The notes under the pieces: model-generated
The model's input: only the letters and a program-made list of their open reading frames with translations
Database searches by the model: none
Told to the model about the DNA's origin: nothing
Made by a program: the position numbers and the translations under genes
Source: Actinomycetota bacterium
GTDB taxonomy: Bacteria; Actinomycetota; Acidimicrobiia; Acidimicrobiales; RAAP-2
Direction: 5' to 3'
Assembly (NCBI GenBank): GCA_021324355.1
Contig: JAJPJD010000044.1
Span: 43,904-107,903 of the forward strand
DNA: 64,000 bases
Part shown: in pieces, positions 49,513 to 61,888 of the stretch
How positions within the stretch are numbered: position 1 is the first letter of the stretch
Layout: every line of letters begins with the position of its first letter

Positions 49513-51315
49513 CTACCTGGGCTCAAGCGGGGGAGCCGGCTGGCGGCGAGCCCGGCGGCGACCAAGAGCGAACGCGGCCAGCCCGAGGACGATCAGACCG
49601 GAGCCGGCCCCAACCCACAGAGCCACCGGGAATCCGGTGAAGGCCAGGGTCGGCGGCGGAGGCCCGGCCCCGCTGCTTGGGACGGTCGCCGGGGGCGGGC
49701 CCGGGCCGAGGTCGATCACGTTCGTGAACGCGTTGGCGATGGCCCGGTACCCGGCGGCGTTGGCGTCGTCGCCAAACCCTTCGGGCCCTCCTGGAGTGCA
49801 GTGGACGTCGAGCCAGCTGCACACCAGAAAGACGTTGCGAGGCACGACGCCCCACGGGGAGGGGACCAGATCGGTGAAGTCGGTGCTATCGAAGGCGGCC
49901 GCGACGTCGGCGGTTGGGACCCCGAAGCTCGCGTCGACCGACTGGATGGCGGCGTTGAGCTCGAGCAGCGAGCTCACCGACTGCTGCGCGGCAGCCTGGC
50001 CGCTCGGCCCGGTCAGCCACTCGATCAGGAATGGGTCGAAGTAGTTCATCCCGTAGATGGGAAGCCCGGCTCCTCCGGCCTGGCGAAGGGCGGCCAAGAT
50101 GGTGGCCAGGTTGGTCTCGATGGTGGCCAGCGCCTGCTGGACGCAAGCGGTGGCCGCTTGGCCGGTGCGGGAGCCGCAACCCACGATGTCGTTGCCGCCG
50201 ATGTCGATGGTGACGAGGGCCACCTGCCCCGGGTGGGCGGCGAGGAACGACTCGGCCCCTGCCAGCTGGCCATCGTGGATGAAGCTGGTCGTGGTGGCCC
50301 CCGAGACAGCCAGGTCCACCAGCTGCAGGTCGGGGATGGCGACGCGCTCATCGGTCAGCAGGTCGTCGGCGTACCCCTGCCCGGGTGGGGCGGCAAAGCC
50401 GGCAGCGAGCGAGTCTCCGAGGGCCAGGTAGTAGCGGACGCTCAGGGAGGCCGGCGACGCCTGGATGTCCAGGGTCCCAGACAGGGTTTGGGTGGCCGAT
50501 CCGGTGACGCTCGGGCTGGCCGAACGGGCGCTCACCACCCCTTGGAGCTGGGCGGTGCCTGGTTGGAGCGGGACACCGGCGGTAGGGCGCAGCGGGAGGG
50601 TGAACGTGCTGGGCGTGCTGGTGCAGGGAAGCGAGCCCAGCGTCGCGCTGGCACCCCCCGGGTGCTGGGTCAGCTGCGCGTTGATCGTGACCGTCGCCGC
50701 CTCGTTGCACGAGAGAGTCCCGCCCAGTGTGACCGAGCCGTCGGCCGCCAGCGAGAGTGGTTGGGATGACAGACGCACCGCGACCTGCAGCGGTGTCGGG
50801 GGGGCGACAGCGGAGTCAAAGGCGATCGGAACGGTGGCTCCGGCCAGGGTCGACAGGTCCTCGGCGCCGAGCACGCACGCTGCGGGCGCGGCGCAATCGA
50901 TCAGCGGCGCGCCCGGAGCAGCGTCCGCGGCCTGGATCACCCGGGCGACCTCGAAGGAGAGTGAGAATGACCCGTCAGCAGCCACCGTGGTCTGCGCCCG
51001 GTCACTCAGGTAGCAGTCGCCCGGCGAGGTCGCGCCAGCCCGGCACTCAGCGACGGCGACCGGGTCTCCGGGGGTGAAGCCGGAGCCGACCACCTGGACC
51101 TGCTGGCCGTCCACCAGGCCAGTCGAGGGAGTGGCGGTGATCGAGGGGGAGCCGGCGGCCGCCGCCAGTTGAGGGCCCGCCACTGCAGCAGCAGCCATCG
51201 ACGTGGCGAGGGCGAAGGTCGCGGCCAGTCGTACCAGCAAGGTGGGAGAGAGGCGAGCGAACGTGAGCCAACGGTACCGATGGCGAGGAGGTCGTGCTGG
51301 GTTCTCCACTGGCAT
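49513..51315 (-). CDS. Surface SGNH/GDSL protein with neocarzinostatin-like domain and LAFTG anchor
   Basis: A 600-residue exported protein. A signal peptide (hydrophobic about 28-50, Ala-rich cleavage site) leads to a neocarzinostatin-like beta-sandwich (TPSTGLVDGQQVQVVGSGFT), a second beta-domain, then an SGNH hydrolase domain from about 295: Ser302 in YLALGDSLAAGF, and IDIGGNDI. Block V, normally with Asp-x-x-His-Pro-Asn, reads GDDANAAGYRAIA at about 515-527, so the catalytic histidine seems lost. After a Pro-rich linker, LAFTG at 557-561, a hydrophobic helix and an RRRARR tail form a class E-type sortase signal. The start is set at ATG 51315. Confidence 0.82.
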   Translation of the reverse strand: MPVENPARPPRHRYRWLTFARLSPTLLVRLAATFALATSMAAAAVAGPQLAAAAGSPSITATPSTGLVDGQQVQVVGSGFTPGDPVAVAECRAGATSPGDCYLSDRAQTTVAADGSFSLSFEVARVIQAADAAPGAPLIDCAAPAACVLGAEDLSTLAGATVPIAFDSAVAPPTPLQVAVRLSSQPLSLAADGSVTLGGTLSCNEAATVTINAQLTQHPGGASATLGSLPCTSTPSTFTLPLRPTAGVPLQPGTAQLQGVVSARSASPSVTGSATQTLSGTLDIQASPASLSVRYYLALGDSLAAGFAAPPGQGYADDLLTDERVAIPDLQLVDLAVSGATTTSFIHDGQLAGAESFLAAHPGQVALVTIDIGGNDIVGCGSRTGQAATACVQQALATIETNLATILAALRQAGGAGLPIYGMNYFDPFLIEWLTGPSGQAAAQQSVSSLLELNAAIQSVDASFGVPTADVAAAFDSTDFTDLVPSPWGVVPRNVFLVCSWLDVHCTPGGPEGFGDDANAAGYRAIANAFTNVIDLGPGPPPATVPSSGAGPPPPTLAFTGFPVALWVGAGSGLIVLGLAAFALGRRRARRQPAPPLEPR

Positions 51316-51658
51316 TGGCGTGGGACGGCGTGGACCGCCACAGAACGATCGGTCCGCTGTCCAGGCCCCCGCCACGCCGAGCAGAGCCGGTCCGTGCGCA
51401 CCACGCCGGTCGAAGAGGTGCCGAACGCCACGCCTGGCCCAACGCCAAGCCCGTCGCCCGAATCGGGGAACGGGTGGCGTCGTTTGTCGGATCGGCCAGA
51501 GCCGACCTCTGGAGAGGCCATCGGGTGGGCCGAGCGGACAGCTTGGCGGCGGGAACCGACGACCGCGACCGCAAGCCGGTGAGGGATGACCTGCCCGCCG
51601 TCTTGCCAGCACTGCCGATGCCGGGGCGGTGCCAGTCGCGCGCCGAGGTGCCGCGCGC

Positions 51659-51664
51659 TAACCT
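51659..51664 (+). promoter_or_regulatory. pyrR operon -10 box
   Basis: TAACCT is the best -10 hexamer before pyrR; it would give a leader of about 43 nt containing only the PyrR hairpin and the ribosome-binding site. No -35 was recognised. Confidence 0.45.
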
Positions 51665-51681
51665 TGCCACCTGACCGTCAC

Positions 51682-51711
51682 GTGGGTCCAGTGAGGCCCA
51701 TACGGGAGGAG
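51682..51711 (+). promoter_or_regulatory. PyrR-binding RNA hairpin covering the pyrR ribosome-binding site
   Basis: A 5-bp stem (51682-51686 with 51697-51701) displays the loop TCCAGTGAGG, matching the PyrR loop consensus UCCNGNGAGG known from Bacillus and mycobacteria. The Shine-Dalgarno GGGAGGAG (51704-51711) begins 2 nt after the stem. UMP-bound PyrR would therefore block translation rather than control a terminator, as proposed for mycobacterial pyrR. Confidence 0.75.
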
Positions 51712-51713
51712 CG

Positions 51714-52283
51714 ATGGCCGAACGCGAGCGCAGTCACACCCGCCCGCTCGGCGGTCGCTTCGTTCCCACCGCCCAGGTCCTTTCGGCCACCGACGTCCAA
51801 CGCGCCCTGGTGCGGATGGCCCACGAGGTGGCCGAGCGCAACGGGGGCCTGGAGGGCGTGGTCCTGATCGGCCTGCAGACCGGCGGGGTGTGGCTGGCCC
51901 GGCGGATCGCCCAGGTGCTGGCCGAGAGCGAGGGCGAAGAGGTCCCGGTCGGGACGCCCGACGTCGCCTTCTACCGCGACGACATCGGCCTGCGCCCGGT
52001 GCTGCCCGAGGCGGCGACCGAGATCCCAGTCGACCTGACCGGCCGCTTGGTGGTGCTGGTGGACGACGTCCTGTTCACCGGGCGCACGGTGCGGGCGGCC
52101 CTCAATGCGCTGAGCGACTACGGGCGCGCCCGGGCCGTGCAGCTGGCGGTGATGGTGGACCGAGGCCACCGGGAGCTGCCGATCCGCCCCGACTACGTCG
52201 GCAAGAACCTGCCCACCCGGCGTGACGAGATGGTCGACGTGACCGAGGACGGGGTGGCGATCGGGACCCTGGTGCCTCGGTGA
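51714..52283 (+). CDS. pyrR: Pyrimidine operon regulator PyrR
   Basis: PyrR senses UMP/PRPP and binds pyr mRNA; it also has weak uracil phosphoribosyltransferase activity. The 189-residue protein has [20 protein letters not shown], the PRPP loop [19 protein letters not shown] and [13 protein letters not shown]. It heads the operon pyrR-pyrB-pyrC-carA-carB-pyrD-pyrF and lies directly behind its own RNA target. The stop overlaps pyrB (GTGA). Confidence 0.96.
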   Translation: MAERERSHTRPLGGRFVPTAQVLSATDVQRALVRMAHEVAERNGGLEGVVLIGLQTGGVWLARRIAQVLAESEGEEVPVGTPDVAFYRDDIGLRPVLPEAATEIPVDLTGRLVVLVDDVLFTGRTVRAALNALSDYGRARAVQLAVMVDRGHRELPIRPDYVGKNLPTRRDEMVDVTEDGVAIGTLVPR

Positions 52284-53317
52284 GCGCGACCGCCCACGCC
52301 GGCCCGGTGCCGGCCGGCCCGGCGCCAGTCGGCATGGGGCCCCACCTGCTCTCGGTGGCCGACCTGGGGCGCCAGGGGATCGCCGAGGTGCTCGACGTCG
52401 CCGAGGCCTTCGCCGAGGTCGAGCAGCGAGCCATCCCCAAGGTCCCCACCCTTCGGGGCAAGGTGGTCGCCACCGTCTTCTTCGAGGAGTCGACCCGCAC
52501 CAGGCTGAGCTTCGAGACCGCGGCCAAGCGGCTCTCGGCCGACGTCCTGTCGCTGGCGGTGGCCCAGTCCTCGGTGGCCAAGGGGGAGTCGCTGCGGGAC
52601 ACCGTCCAGACCGTCGAGGCCCTGGGGATCGACGCGATCGTGCTGCGGCACCGATGTGCCGGGGCTCCGGCCCAGGTGGCCCGGTGGGTCCAGCGGGCCC
52701 GGGTGCTCAACGCCGGCGACGGCTGGCACGAGCATCCGACCCAGGCGCTGGTCGACTGCTTCACCGTGCGCCAGGTGCGGGCCGAGGCGGTCGGGGCCAC
52801 GCCGGCAGCCCTCGGGACCTCCTGCTTCGAGGGCCTGCGGGTGCTCATCGTGGGCGACGTCCGCCACAGCCGGGTGGCCCGCTCCCAGATCCTCGCCTAC
52901 CAGGCCGTCGGGGCCGAGGTGGCGGTGTGCGGGCCGGCCAGCCTGCTGCCGGCCGGCCTGGAGGACTGGGGGGTGTCGGTGGCGCCCGACTTCGACGAGG
53001 CGTTGGGCTGGGCCGACGTGGTCTCGCTGCTGCGGCTGCAGGCCGAGCGGGGGAGCGGGGCGTTCGTCCCCTCGCTGCGGGAGTACACCGCCGGCTGGGG
53101 GCTGACCGCCGAGCGGGTGCGCCGGCTGGCTCCCGGTGCCGTGGTCACCCACCCGGGGCCGATGGTGCGTGGGGTGGAGATCGCCTCGGCGGTGGCCGAC
53201 CTCCCGTCGGTGGTCGCGACCCGCCAGGTGGCCAACGGGGTCGCGGTCCGCATGGCGGTGTTGTTCCTGCTGCTCGGCGAGCCGTCGGCCGGCGTGGTGG
53301 GGTCTGGCGGTGCCTGA
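52280..53317 (+). CDS. pyrB: Aspartate carbamoyltransferase catalytic subunit
   Basis: PyrB joins carbamoyl phosphate and aspartate. The 345-residue product has the carbamoyl-phosphate site [20 protein letters not shown], then [27 protein letters not shown], and the aspartate site near [12 protein letters not shown]. No regulatory subunit gene pyrI is present, as expected outside enteric bacteria. GTG 52280 overlaps pyrR. The stop overlaps the start of pyrC. Confidence 0.95.
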   Translation: MSATAHAGPVPAGPAPVGMGPHLLSVADLGRQGIAEVLDVAEAFAEVEQRAIPKVPTLRGKVVATVFFEESTRTRLSFETAAKRLSADVLSLAVAQSSVAKGESLRDTVQTVEALGIDAIVLRHRCAGAPAQVARWVQRARVLNAGDGWHEHPTQALVDCFTVRQVRAEAVGATPAALGTSCFEGLRVLIVGDVRHSRVARSQILAYQAVGAEVAVCGPASLLPAGLEDWGVSVAPDFDEALGWADVVSLLRLQAERGSGAFVPSLREYTAGWGLTAERVRRLAPGAVVTHPGPMVRGVEIASAVADLPSVVATRQVANGVAVRMAVLFLLLGEPSAGVVGSGGA

Positions 53318-54629
53318 GCCGCCGCCGGTGGTGGTCCGGGGCGGCCGGGTGGTCGCCGGGGGCCGGGCCCGCCGGGCCGACGTCGTGCTGATCGGGGGGG
53401 TGGTCGCCGCCATCGGCCCCGATGTGGCGGTGCCGCCCGGCGCCGTGGTCCTCGACGCCGGGGGCTGCCTGGTGAGCCCGGGCCTGGTCGACCTGCACGC
53501 CCACCTCCGCCAGCCGGGCCATGAGGAGGCCGAGACCCTGGCCAGCGGCTGTCGGGCGGCCGCCCTCGGCGGGTTCACTGCGATCGTGGCCATGCCCAAC
53601 ACCGATCCCCCGATCGACTCGGCGGCGGTGGTCGAGGAGGTGCGTGCCCTCGCGGCTGGCCAGCCGTGCGAGGTCCTGGTGGCTGGCGCCATCACGGTCG
53701 GCCGGCGGGGCGAGCGGTTGGCTCCGCTGCGGGAGCTGGCCGCGCTCGGGGTTCGCCTGTTCACCGACGACGGGGCCGGGGTGCAAGACGGGGGGCTGCT
53801 GCTTCGGGCCCTCGAGTACGCCCGGGGGCTCCCGGTGGTCCTGGCCGAGCACTGCGAGGACGCTGCCATCGCCGGTGGCGGGTGCATGCACGAGGGGGCC
53901 TGGTCGGCCCGCCTCGGCCTGCCCGGGGTGCCGGCGGCCGCCGAGGAGGCGATGCTGGCTCGTGACCTCGCCTTGGTGGCCGAGGCCGGCGCGCCCATGC
54001 ACTTCCTGCACCTGTCCACCCGGGGCTCGATCGGGCTGCTGGCAGCCGCCCGGGCCCGCGGACTGCCGGTCACCGCCGAGGTCACCCCGCACCACCTGGC
54101 GCTGACCGACGCGGCGGTCCAGGGGTACGACCCGGTGTTCAAGGTCAACCCGCCGCTGCGCCCGGAGGCCGACGTCGACGCGCTGCGCCGGGCGCTCGCC
54201 GAGGGGACCGTGGACGCGGTGGCCACCGATCACGCGCCACATCCGCCCGAGGCCAAGGACCGCCCGTTCGAGGAGGCGCCCCCGGGGATGCTCGGCTTGG
54301 AGACCGCCCTGAGCGTGACCGTGACCGCGCTGAGCGGGCAGCTCCGGCCCGAGCAGGTGCTGGCCCGGATGACCGAGGCCCCGGCGGCCATCGCCCGGGT
54401 CTCGCCGGCCTGGCGACCCCGGGCCGCCGCGCAGGGCGGCCCGCTCGTGGTGGGGGCGGCCGCGCACCTGTGCGTGTTCGACCCGGCCGCCACCTGGACG
54501 GTCGATCCGGGCGCGCTGGCCAGCCGCAGCGCCAACACCCCCTTCGCTGGCCGCACCCTCACCGGCCGGGTCCGCCACACCGTCTACGCCGGCACGCCGG
54601 TGGTCGTCGACGCGGAGCTGGTCGGGTGA
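53310..54629 (+). CDS. pyrC: Dihydroorotase
   Basis: PyrC cyclises carbamoyl aspartate. The 439-residue class I dihydroorotase has the metal site DLHAHLRQPGHEEAETL, MPNTDPPIDSAAVV, LAEHCEDAAI, FLHLSTRGSI with VTPHHL, and the catalytic aspartate in VATDHAPHPPEAKD. GTG 53310 lies 8 bp inside pyrB. All zinc ligands appear present, so this is an active enzyme rather than a pseudo-dihydroorotase partner of PyrB. Confidence 0.95.
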   Translation: MPEPPPVVVRGGRVVAGGRARRADVVLIGGVVAAIGPDVAVPPGAVVLDAGGCLVSPGLVDLHAHLRQPGHEEAETLASGCRAAALGGFTAIVAMPNTDPPIDSAAVVEEVRALAAGQPCEVLVAGAITVGRRGERLAPLRELAALGVRLFTDDGAGVQDGGLLLRALEYARGLPVVLAEHCEDAAIAGGGCMHEGAWSARLGLPGVPAAAEEAMLARDLALVAEAGAPMHFLHLSTRGSIGLLAAARARGLPVTAEVTPHHLALTDAAVQGYDPVFKVNPPLRPEADVDALRRALAEGTVDAVATDHAPHPPEAKDRPFEEAPPGMLGLETALSVTVTALSGQLRPEQVLARMTEAPAAIARVSPAWRPRAAAQGGPLVVGAAAHLCVFDPAATWTVDPGALASRSANTPFAGRTLTGRVRHTVYAGTPVVVDAELVG

Positions 54630-55720
54630 GCCGGGAGCCCGCAGTGCTGGTGCTGGCGGACGGCACGGCGTTCCGGGGCGAGGCCGCCGGCGCGCTGGCG
54701 TCGGTCGGGGTGGCCACCGGGGAGCTGGTGTTCAACACCGCCCTGAGCGGCTACCAGGAGGTGATCACCGACCCGTCCTACGCCGGCCAGGTGGTGGCCT
54801 TCACCTACCCCCACGTCGGCAACTACGGGACCAACCCCGACGACGACGAATCCCGCCGGCCGTTCTGCGCCGGGGTGGTGGTCCGGGACCTGGTGGAGGT
54901 CCCGTCCAACTGGCGCTCGACCAGGAGCCTGGAGGCGTTCCTGCTCGACCACGGCGTCCCGGCGATGACCGGGGTGGACACCCGCCGCCTGACCCGCCAC
55001 GTTCGCCACGCCGGAGCGCTGCCGTGCGCCATGGGGACCGGCGGGCAGGAGGAGGTGGCCGCCGCCGCCCGGCAGGCGCCATCGACCACCGGGCGGGATC
55101 TCGTGCGCGAGGTCACCATCACCAGCCGGGCCACCCGGGCCGGTGGGGGGCGCCGGGTGGTGGTCCTCGACTTCGGGGTGAAAGAGACCATGCTCCGTCA
55201 GCTCTCGGCGCTCGCCTCGTTGACCGTGGTGCCGGCAGCCACCTCCGCCGAGGAGGTCCTGGCCCTCCAGCCCGACGGGGTGTTCCTGTCCAACGGGCCC
55301 GGTGACCCGGCCGCCCTGGGCGGCCCGGTGGCCACCATCGCCGAACTGGTGGGCAGGGTGCCGATCTTCGGCATCTGCCTGGGCCACCAGCTCCTCGGCC
55401 TGGCGCTGGGGGGGACCACCTACAAGCTGCACTTCGGCCACCACGGCACCAACCACCCGGTCCGCCGGCTGGCGACCGGGACGGTCGAGATCACCAGTCA
55501 GAACCACAACTACGCGCTGGACGTGTCGGGAGTGGCGGGTGCCACCGTCACCCACGTGAACCTGAACGACGGGGTGGTGGAGGGGTTCGCGCTCGAGCGG
55601 GCGGCCGCGTTCTCGGTCCAGTACCACCCGGAGGCCGGGCCTGGCCCCCACGATGCGCGGTACCTGTTCGACCAGTTCGGACAGTTGATGGCAGCTGGCG
55701 TCCGCAAGCGGGGCCGCTGA
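54626..55720 (+). CDS. carA: Carbamoyl phosphate synthase small subunit
   Basis: CarA hydrolyses glutamine and feeds ammonia to CarB. The 364-residue protein has the N-terminal small-subunit domain (ALSGYQEVITDPSYAGQVVA, HVGNYGTNPDDDES) and a class I glutamine amidotransferase domain with the nucleophile Cys251 in FGICLGHQLLGLA and the His/Glu pair in FSVQYHPEAGPGPHD. GTG 54626 overlaps the pyrC stop, and carB begins immediately after its own stop. Confidence 0.96.
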   Translation: MSREPAVLVLADGTAFRGEAAGALASVGVATGELVFNTALSGYQEVITDPSYAGQVVAFTYPHVGNYGTNPDDDESRRPFCAGVVVRDLVEVPSNWRSTRSLEAFLLDHGVPAMTGVDTRRLTRHVRHAGALPCAMGTGGQEEVAAAARQAPSTTGRDLVREVTITSRATRAGGGRRVVVLDFGVKETMLRQLSALASLTVVPAATSAEEVLALQPDGVFLSNGPGDPAALGGPVATIAELVGRVPIFGICLGHQLLGLALGGTTYKLHFGHHGTNHPVRRLATGTVEITSQNHNYALDVSGVAGATVTHVNLNDGVVEGFALERAAAFSVQYHPEAGPGPHDARYLFDQFGQLMAAGVRKRGR

Positions 55721-59209
<3,489 letters not shown>

Positions 59210-59216
59210 GCGGGCG

Positions 59217-60128
59217 GTGACCGACCTGGCCACCGCAGTGGGCAGCGTGGCCCTGCGCAACCCGGTGCTCACCGCCTCGGGCACCGCCGGCTACGGCACC
59301 GAGCTCGCCGCCTACGGTCCGCTCTCGGCCTTGGGCGCCCACGTGGTGAAGTCGCTCGCCGCCGAGCCGTGGCCGGGGAACCCGCCCCCTCGGCTGGCCG
59401 CCGCCGACGGGAACATGCTCAACAGCGTCGGCCTGGCCGGCCCCGGTGTTGGGTCGTGGCTCGAGCATCAGCTGCCGGCGCTGCGGGGGGCCGGGGTGCC
59501 GGTGGTGGTGAGCATCTGGGGCCGCACGGTCGAGGGGTTCGCGCAGGCGGCGGCGGCGCTGCGGGGGGTGGGGCCGCCGGTGGTCGCCCTCGAGGTGAAC
59601 GTGAGCTGTCCCAACCTGAAGGACCGCTCGCGGATGTTCGCCCACGACCCGGTGGCCACCGCCGAGGCGGTGGCGGCGTCCGACTGCGGCCTGCCGCGCT
59701 GGGCCAAGCTCAGCCCGGGCGTGGCCGACATCTGCGAGATCGCGGCGGCCGCGCTGGGCGCCGGTGCGGAGGCTTTGACCCTGGTGAACACGGTGCCGGC
59801 GATGGTGGTCGACCCGGCCACCCGGCGGCCGGTGCTCGGCGCCGGCACCGGCGGGCTGTCCGGGCCGGCCCTGCGGCCGGTCGCCGTCCGGGCGGTGGCC
59901 GAGTGCCGGGCCGCGTTCGGGGGCATCGGCATCGTGGGGGTGGGCGGGGTCGCCACCGGCCGCGACGCGGCCGAGCTGCTGGTGGCCGGGGCCGACGCGG
60001 TCGAGGTTGGCACCGCGACGTTCCGGGATCCACGGGCGCCGTGGCGGGTGCTCGAGGGTCTGGCGACCTGGTGCGCGCACCACGGCGTCGCCTCGGTGCG
60101 CGAGCTGGTGGGTTCGCTGCATGACTGA
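59217..60128 (+). CDS. pyrD: Dihydroorotate dehydrogenase, class 1B type
   Basis: PyrD oxidises dihydroorotate to orotate with FMN. The 303-residue product resembles the Bacillus 1B catalytic subunit: NPVLTASGTAGYG, NMLNSVGLAGPG, the catalytic Cys131 in EVNVSCPNLKD, and TGGLSGPALRPVAVR with GVGGVATGRDAAELLVAGA. Class 1B enzymes normally need PyrK, an Fe-S/FAD partner encoded next to pyrD; none is here. GTG 59217 is 7 nt after carB. Its end overlaps the start of pyrF by 8 bp. Confidence 0.93.
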   Translation: MTDLATAVGSVALRNPVLTASGTAGYGTELAAYGPLSALGAHVVKSLAAEPWPGNPPPRLAAADGNMLNSVGLAGPGVGSWLEHQLPALRGAGVPVVVSIWGRTVEGFAQAAAALRGVGPPVVALEVNVSCPNLKDRSRMFAHDPVATAEAVAASDCGLPRWAKLSPGVADICEIAAAALGAGAEALTLVNTVPAMVVDPATRRPVLGAGTGGLSGPALRPVAVRAVAECRAAFGGIGIVGVGGVATGRDAAELLVAGADAVEVGTATFRDPRAPWRVLEGLATWCAHHGVASVRELVGSLHD

Positions 60129-60945
60129 GCACTTCTGCGAGCGGCTGCGACGCCGGTTGGACGAGCGCGGCCCGTTGTGCGCCGGCATCGACCCGAGCCC
60201 GGCGGCCCTGGCGCACTGGGGCCTGGCCGACTCGGCGCAGGGCGCGGCCGAGTTCGCGCTGCGCTACCTCGACGCGCTGGCCGAGACGGTGGCGGTGATG
60301 AAACCCAACGTCGCGTTCTTCGAGCAGTACGGCGCGGCGGGCATGGCCGCGCTGGAACAGTTCGTGGCGGCGGCCCGGGACGCCGGCGTGCTCACCATCC
60401 TCGACGCCAAGCGCGCCGACATCGGGTCGACCAACGCCGCCTACGCCCGGGCGTGGCTGGATCCCTCGGCGAGCTTGGCCGGCGACGCGCTCACCGTCAC
60501 CCCCTACCTCGGCGTGGAGGCGCTCAAGCCGTTCTTTGCCGCCGCGGCCGCGACCGGTCGTGGGGTGTTCGTGGTGGTCCGCAGCTCCAACCCCGAGGGT
60601 CGCGGCCTGCAGCAGGCGGTGGAGGCCGACGGTCGCAGCGTGGAGGCATCGCTCCTCGACGCGCTGGCCCGGCACCCCGACGGGCCCGGCGCAGTGGTGG
60701 GGCTCATCGCCGGGGCGGCACCGCTGCCGCTGCCCGAGGGGATCTGCTATCTGGCTCCAGGGCTGGACAGCCAGGGGGCCGGCCTGGACGACCTGGCGGC
60801 CCAGTTCGGCGGGGTGGCGGCACCAGTCGCGGTCAACCTCTCGCGCGCGTTGGCTGGCGCCGGCCCGCGCCGTGGTGCGCTGGTGGATGCCGCGGCGCGG
60901 GCCCAGGAGCGCATCGCCGGGGGGTTGCGACCCCGACGGGGCTGA
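60121..60945 (+). CDS. pyrF: Orotidine 5-phosphate decarboxylase, type 2
   Basis: PyrF makes UMP. The 274-residue protein belongs to the longer type 2 subfamily: GPLCAGIDPSPAALAHWGL, MKPNVAFFEQYGAAGMAALE, and the catalytic Lys-Asp network in TILDAKRADIGSTNAAYA. It closes the pyrimidine operon; pyrE is not in the window. ATG 60121 overlaps the end of pyrD. The next gene mihF starts 18 bp later from its own -10 box. Confidence 0.95.
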   Translation: MTEHFCERLRRRLDERGPLCAGIDPSPAALAHWGLADSAQGAAEFALRYLDALAETVAVMKPNVAFFEQYGAAGMAALEQFVAAARDAGVLTILDAKRADIGSTNAAYARAWLDPSASLAGDALTVTPYLGVEALKPFFAAAAATGRGVFVVVRSSNPEGRGLQQAVEADGRSVEASLLDALARHPDGPGAVVGLIAGAAPLPLPEGICYLAPGLDSQGAGLDDLAAQFGGVAAPVAVNLSRALAGAGPRRGALVDAAARAQERIAGGLRPRRG

Positions 60946-60950
60946 GGCGC

Positions 60951-60956
60951 TATCGT
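60951..60956 (+). promoter_or_regulatory. mihF -10 box (leaderless start)
   Basis: TATCGT lies 6 nt before ATG 60963, with no Shine-Dalgarno; a weak TTGCGA is 20 nt upstream of it. Confidence 0.55.
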
Positions 60957-60962
60957 CGGGGC

Positions 60963-61280
60963 ATGCCTCAACCGCCCGCACTCACCGCTGAGCAGCGTCA
61001 GGCCGCGCTGCAGAAGGCCGCCAAGGTGCGCCGTGAGCGTGCCGACGTGAAGGAGAAGTTGAAGCTCGGATCCCTCACGCTCGCTGAGCTGCTCGAGAAG
61101 GCCGAGGGCGACGAGACCGTCGGGAAGATGAAGGTGCTCTCGGTGCTCGAGTCACTGCCGGGCCTGGGCAAGGTGAAGGCACGGCGGCTCATGGACACCG
61201 TCGGGATCAGCGAGAGCCGCCGCCTCCAGGGGTTGGGCGCCAAGCAGCGCGCCGACCTCCTGAAGGCCACCGCACGCTAG
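60963..61280 (+). CDS. mihF: Actinobacterial integration host factor
   Basis: mIHF is a small nucleoid protein found in Actinobacteria and unrelated to IHF/HU. The 105-residue product is helical: KVRRERADVKEKLKLGSLTL, then KMKVLSVLESLPGLGKVKAR with the DNA-binding helix-two-turn-helix region, and a basic C-terminus LMDTVGISESRRLQGLGAKQ. The mihF-gmk-rpoZ-coaBC-metK order is the standard actinobacterial arrangement and a good lineage marker. It has its own leaderless promoter. Confidence 0.95.
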   Translation: MPQPPALTAEQRQAALQKAAKVRRERADVKEKLKLGSLTLAELLEKAEGDETVGKMKVLSVLESLPGLGKVKARRLMDTVGISESRRLQGLGAKQRADLLKATAR

Positions 61281-61306
61281 CGGGGCAGGGACCCACTCCG
61301 GCGTCG

Positions 61307-61858
61307 CTGACCTTCGTCCTCGTCGGTCCCGGCGGCGCCGGGAAGGGCACCGTCTCCCGGGCGCTGGTCGACCGGGACCCCAAGCTCTGGCTGAGCCGAT
61401 CCTGGACCACGCGCCCCCGGCGCCCGAGCGAGGACGAGGACGCCTACGTGTTCGTGGACGAGGCGACCTTTCGAGCCCGGGCCGAGGCCGGCGGGTTCTT
61501 GGAGTGGGCCGAGTTCCTCGGCCACCTCTACGGCACGCCCAATCCCGAGCCGCCCGAGGGCTGCGACGTCCTGCTCGAGATCGACGTCCAGGGGGCCCGC
61601 CAGGTGCTGGCCCGCCGGCCGTCGTCGGTGGTGATCTTGCTGTTGCCGCCGTCCGACGAGGTGCAGGCGGCCCGGCTGGCGGCTCGGGGCGACCCGCCCG
61701 AGCAGGTCGCGGCCCGCATCGAGACCGGCCGCGAGGAGGTGCGCCAGGCTCGGCAGTTCGCCCACCACGAGGTGGTGAACGACGACCTGGACCGGGCCAC
61801 CACCGAGGTGGCCGGTATAGTTGACGCTGCCCGTGCTGCGCATCTCGAGCATTCCTGA
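61307..61858 (+). CDS. gmk: Guanylate kinase, apparently with a CTG start
   Basis: Gmk phosphorylates GMP to GDP. Reading frame from 61307 gives 183 residues, normal for the family, with the P-loop GPGGAGKGT, the GMP site SRSWTTRPRRPSEDEDAYVF, LLEIDVQGARQVL and a C-terminal NDDLDRATTEV. No ATG, GTG or TTG occurs in this frame between the previous stop (61085) and GTG 61448, which is far inside the domain. CTG 61307 is at the expected place, giving (M)TFVLVGPGG. A non-canonical start or a sequence error must be considered. Confidence 0.88.
   Translation: MTFVLVGPGGAGKGTVSRALVDRDPKLWLSRSWTTRPRRPSEDEDAYVFVDEATFRARAEAGGFLEWAEFLGHLYGTPNPEPPEGCDVLLEIDVQGARQVLARRPSSVVILLLPPSDEVQAARLAARGDPPEQVAARIETGREEVRQARQFAHHEVVNDDLDRATTEVAGIVDAARAAHLEHS
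61816..61821 (+). promoter_or_regulatory. Possible rpoZ -10 box
   Basis: TATAGT inside the end of gmk is a strong -10 hexamer 67 bp before rpoZ. It would give rpoZ-coaBC-metK a transcript separate from gmk. Confidence 0.4.
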
Positions 61859-61888
61859 GGGCACCGTCTCGATCGATCCGGAGGACCC

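Larger units (their letters stand above)
51316..51713. other. SGNH-pyrR divergent intergenic region
   Basis: This 398-bp gap is the largest in the window. Small frames in it look like chance. It must hold the SGNH gene promoter (none stands out) and, at its right end, the pyrR promoter and PyrR-binding hairpin. No repeat or mobile-element trace was seen. Confidence 0.5.

Noticed and set aside
51316..51713. Several 60-200 codon frames on both strands in the SGNH-pyrR gap
   Set aside because: They overlap each other in several frames, lack ribosome-binding sites or -10 boxes at leaderless spacing, and show only Arg/Pro-rich low-complexity sequence.
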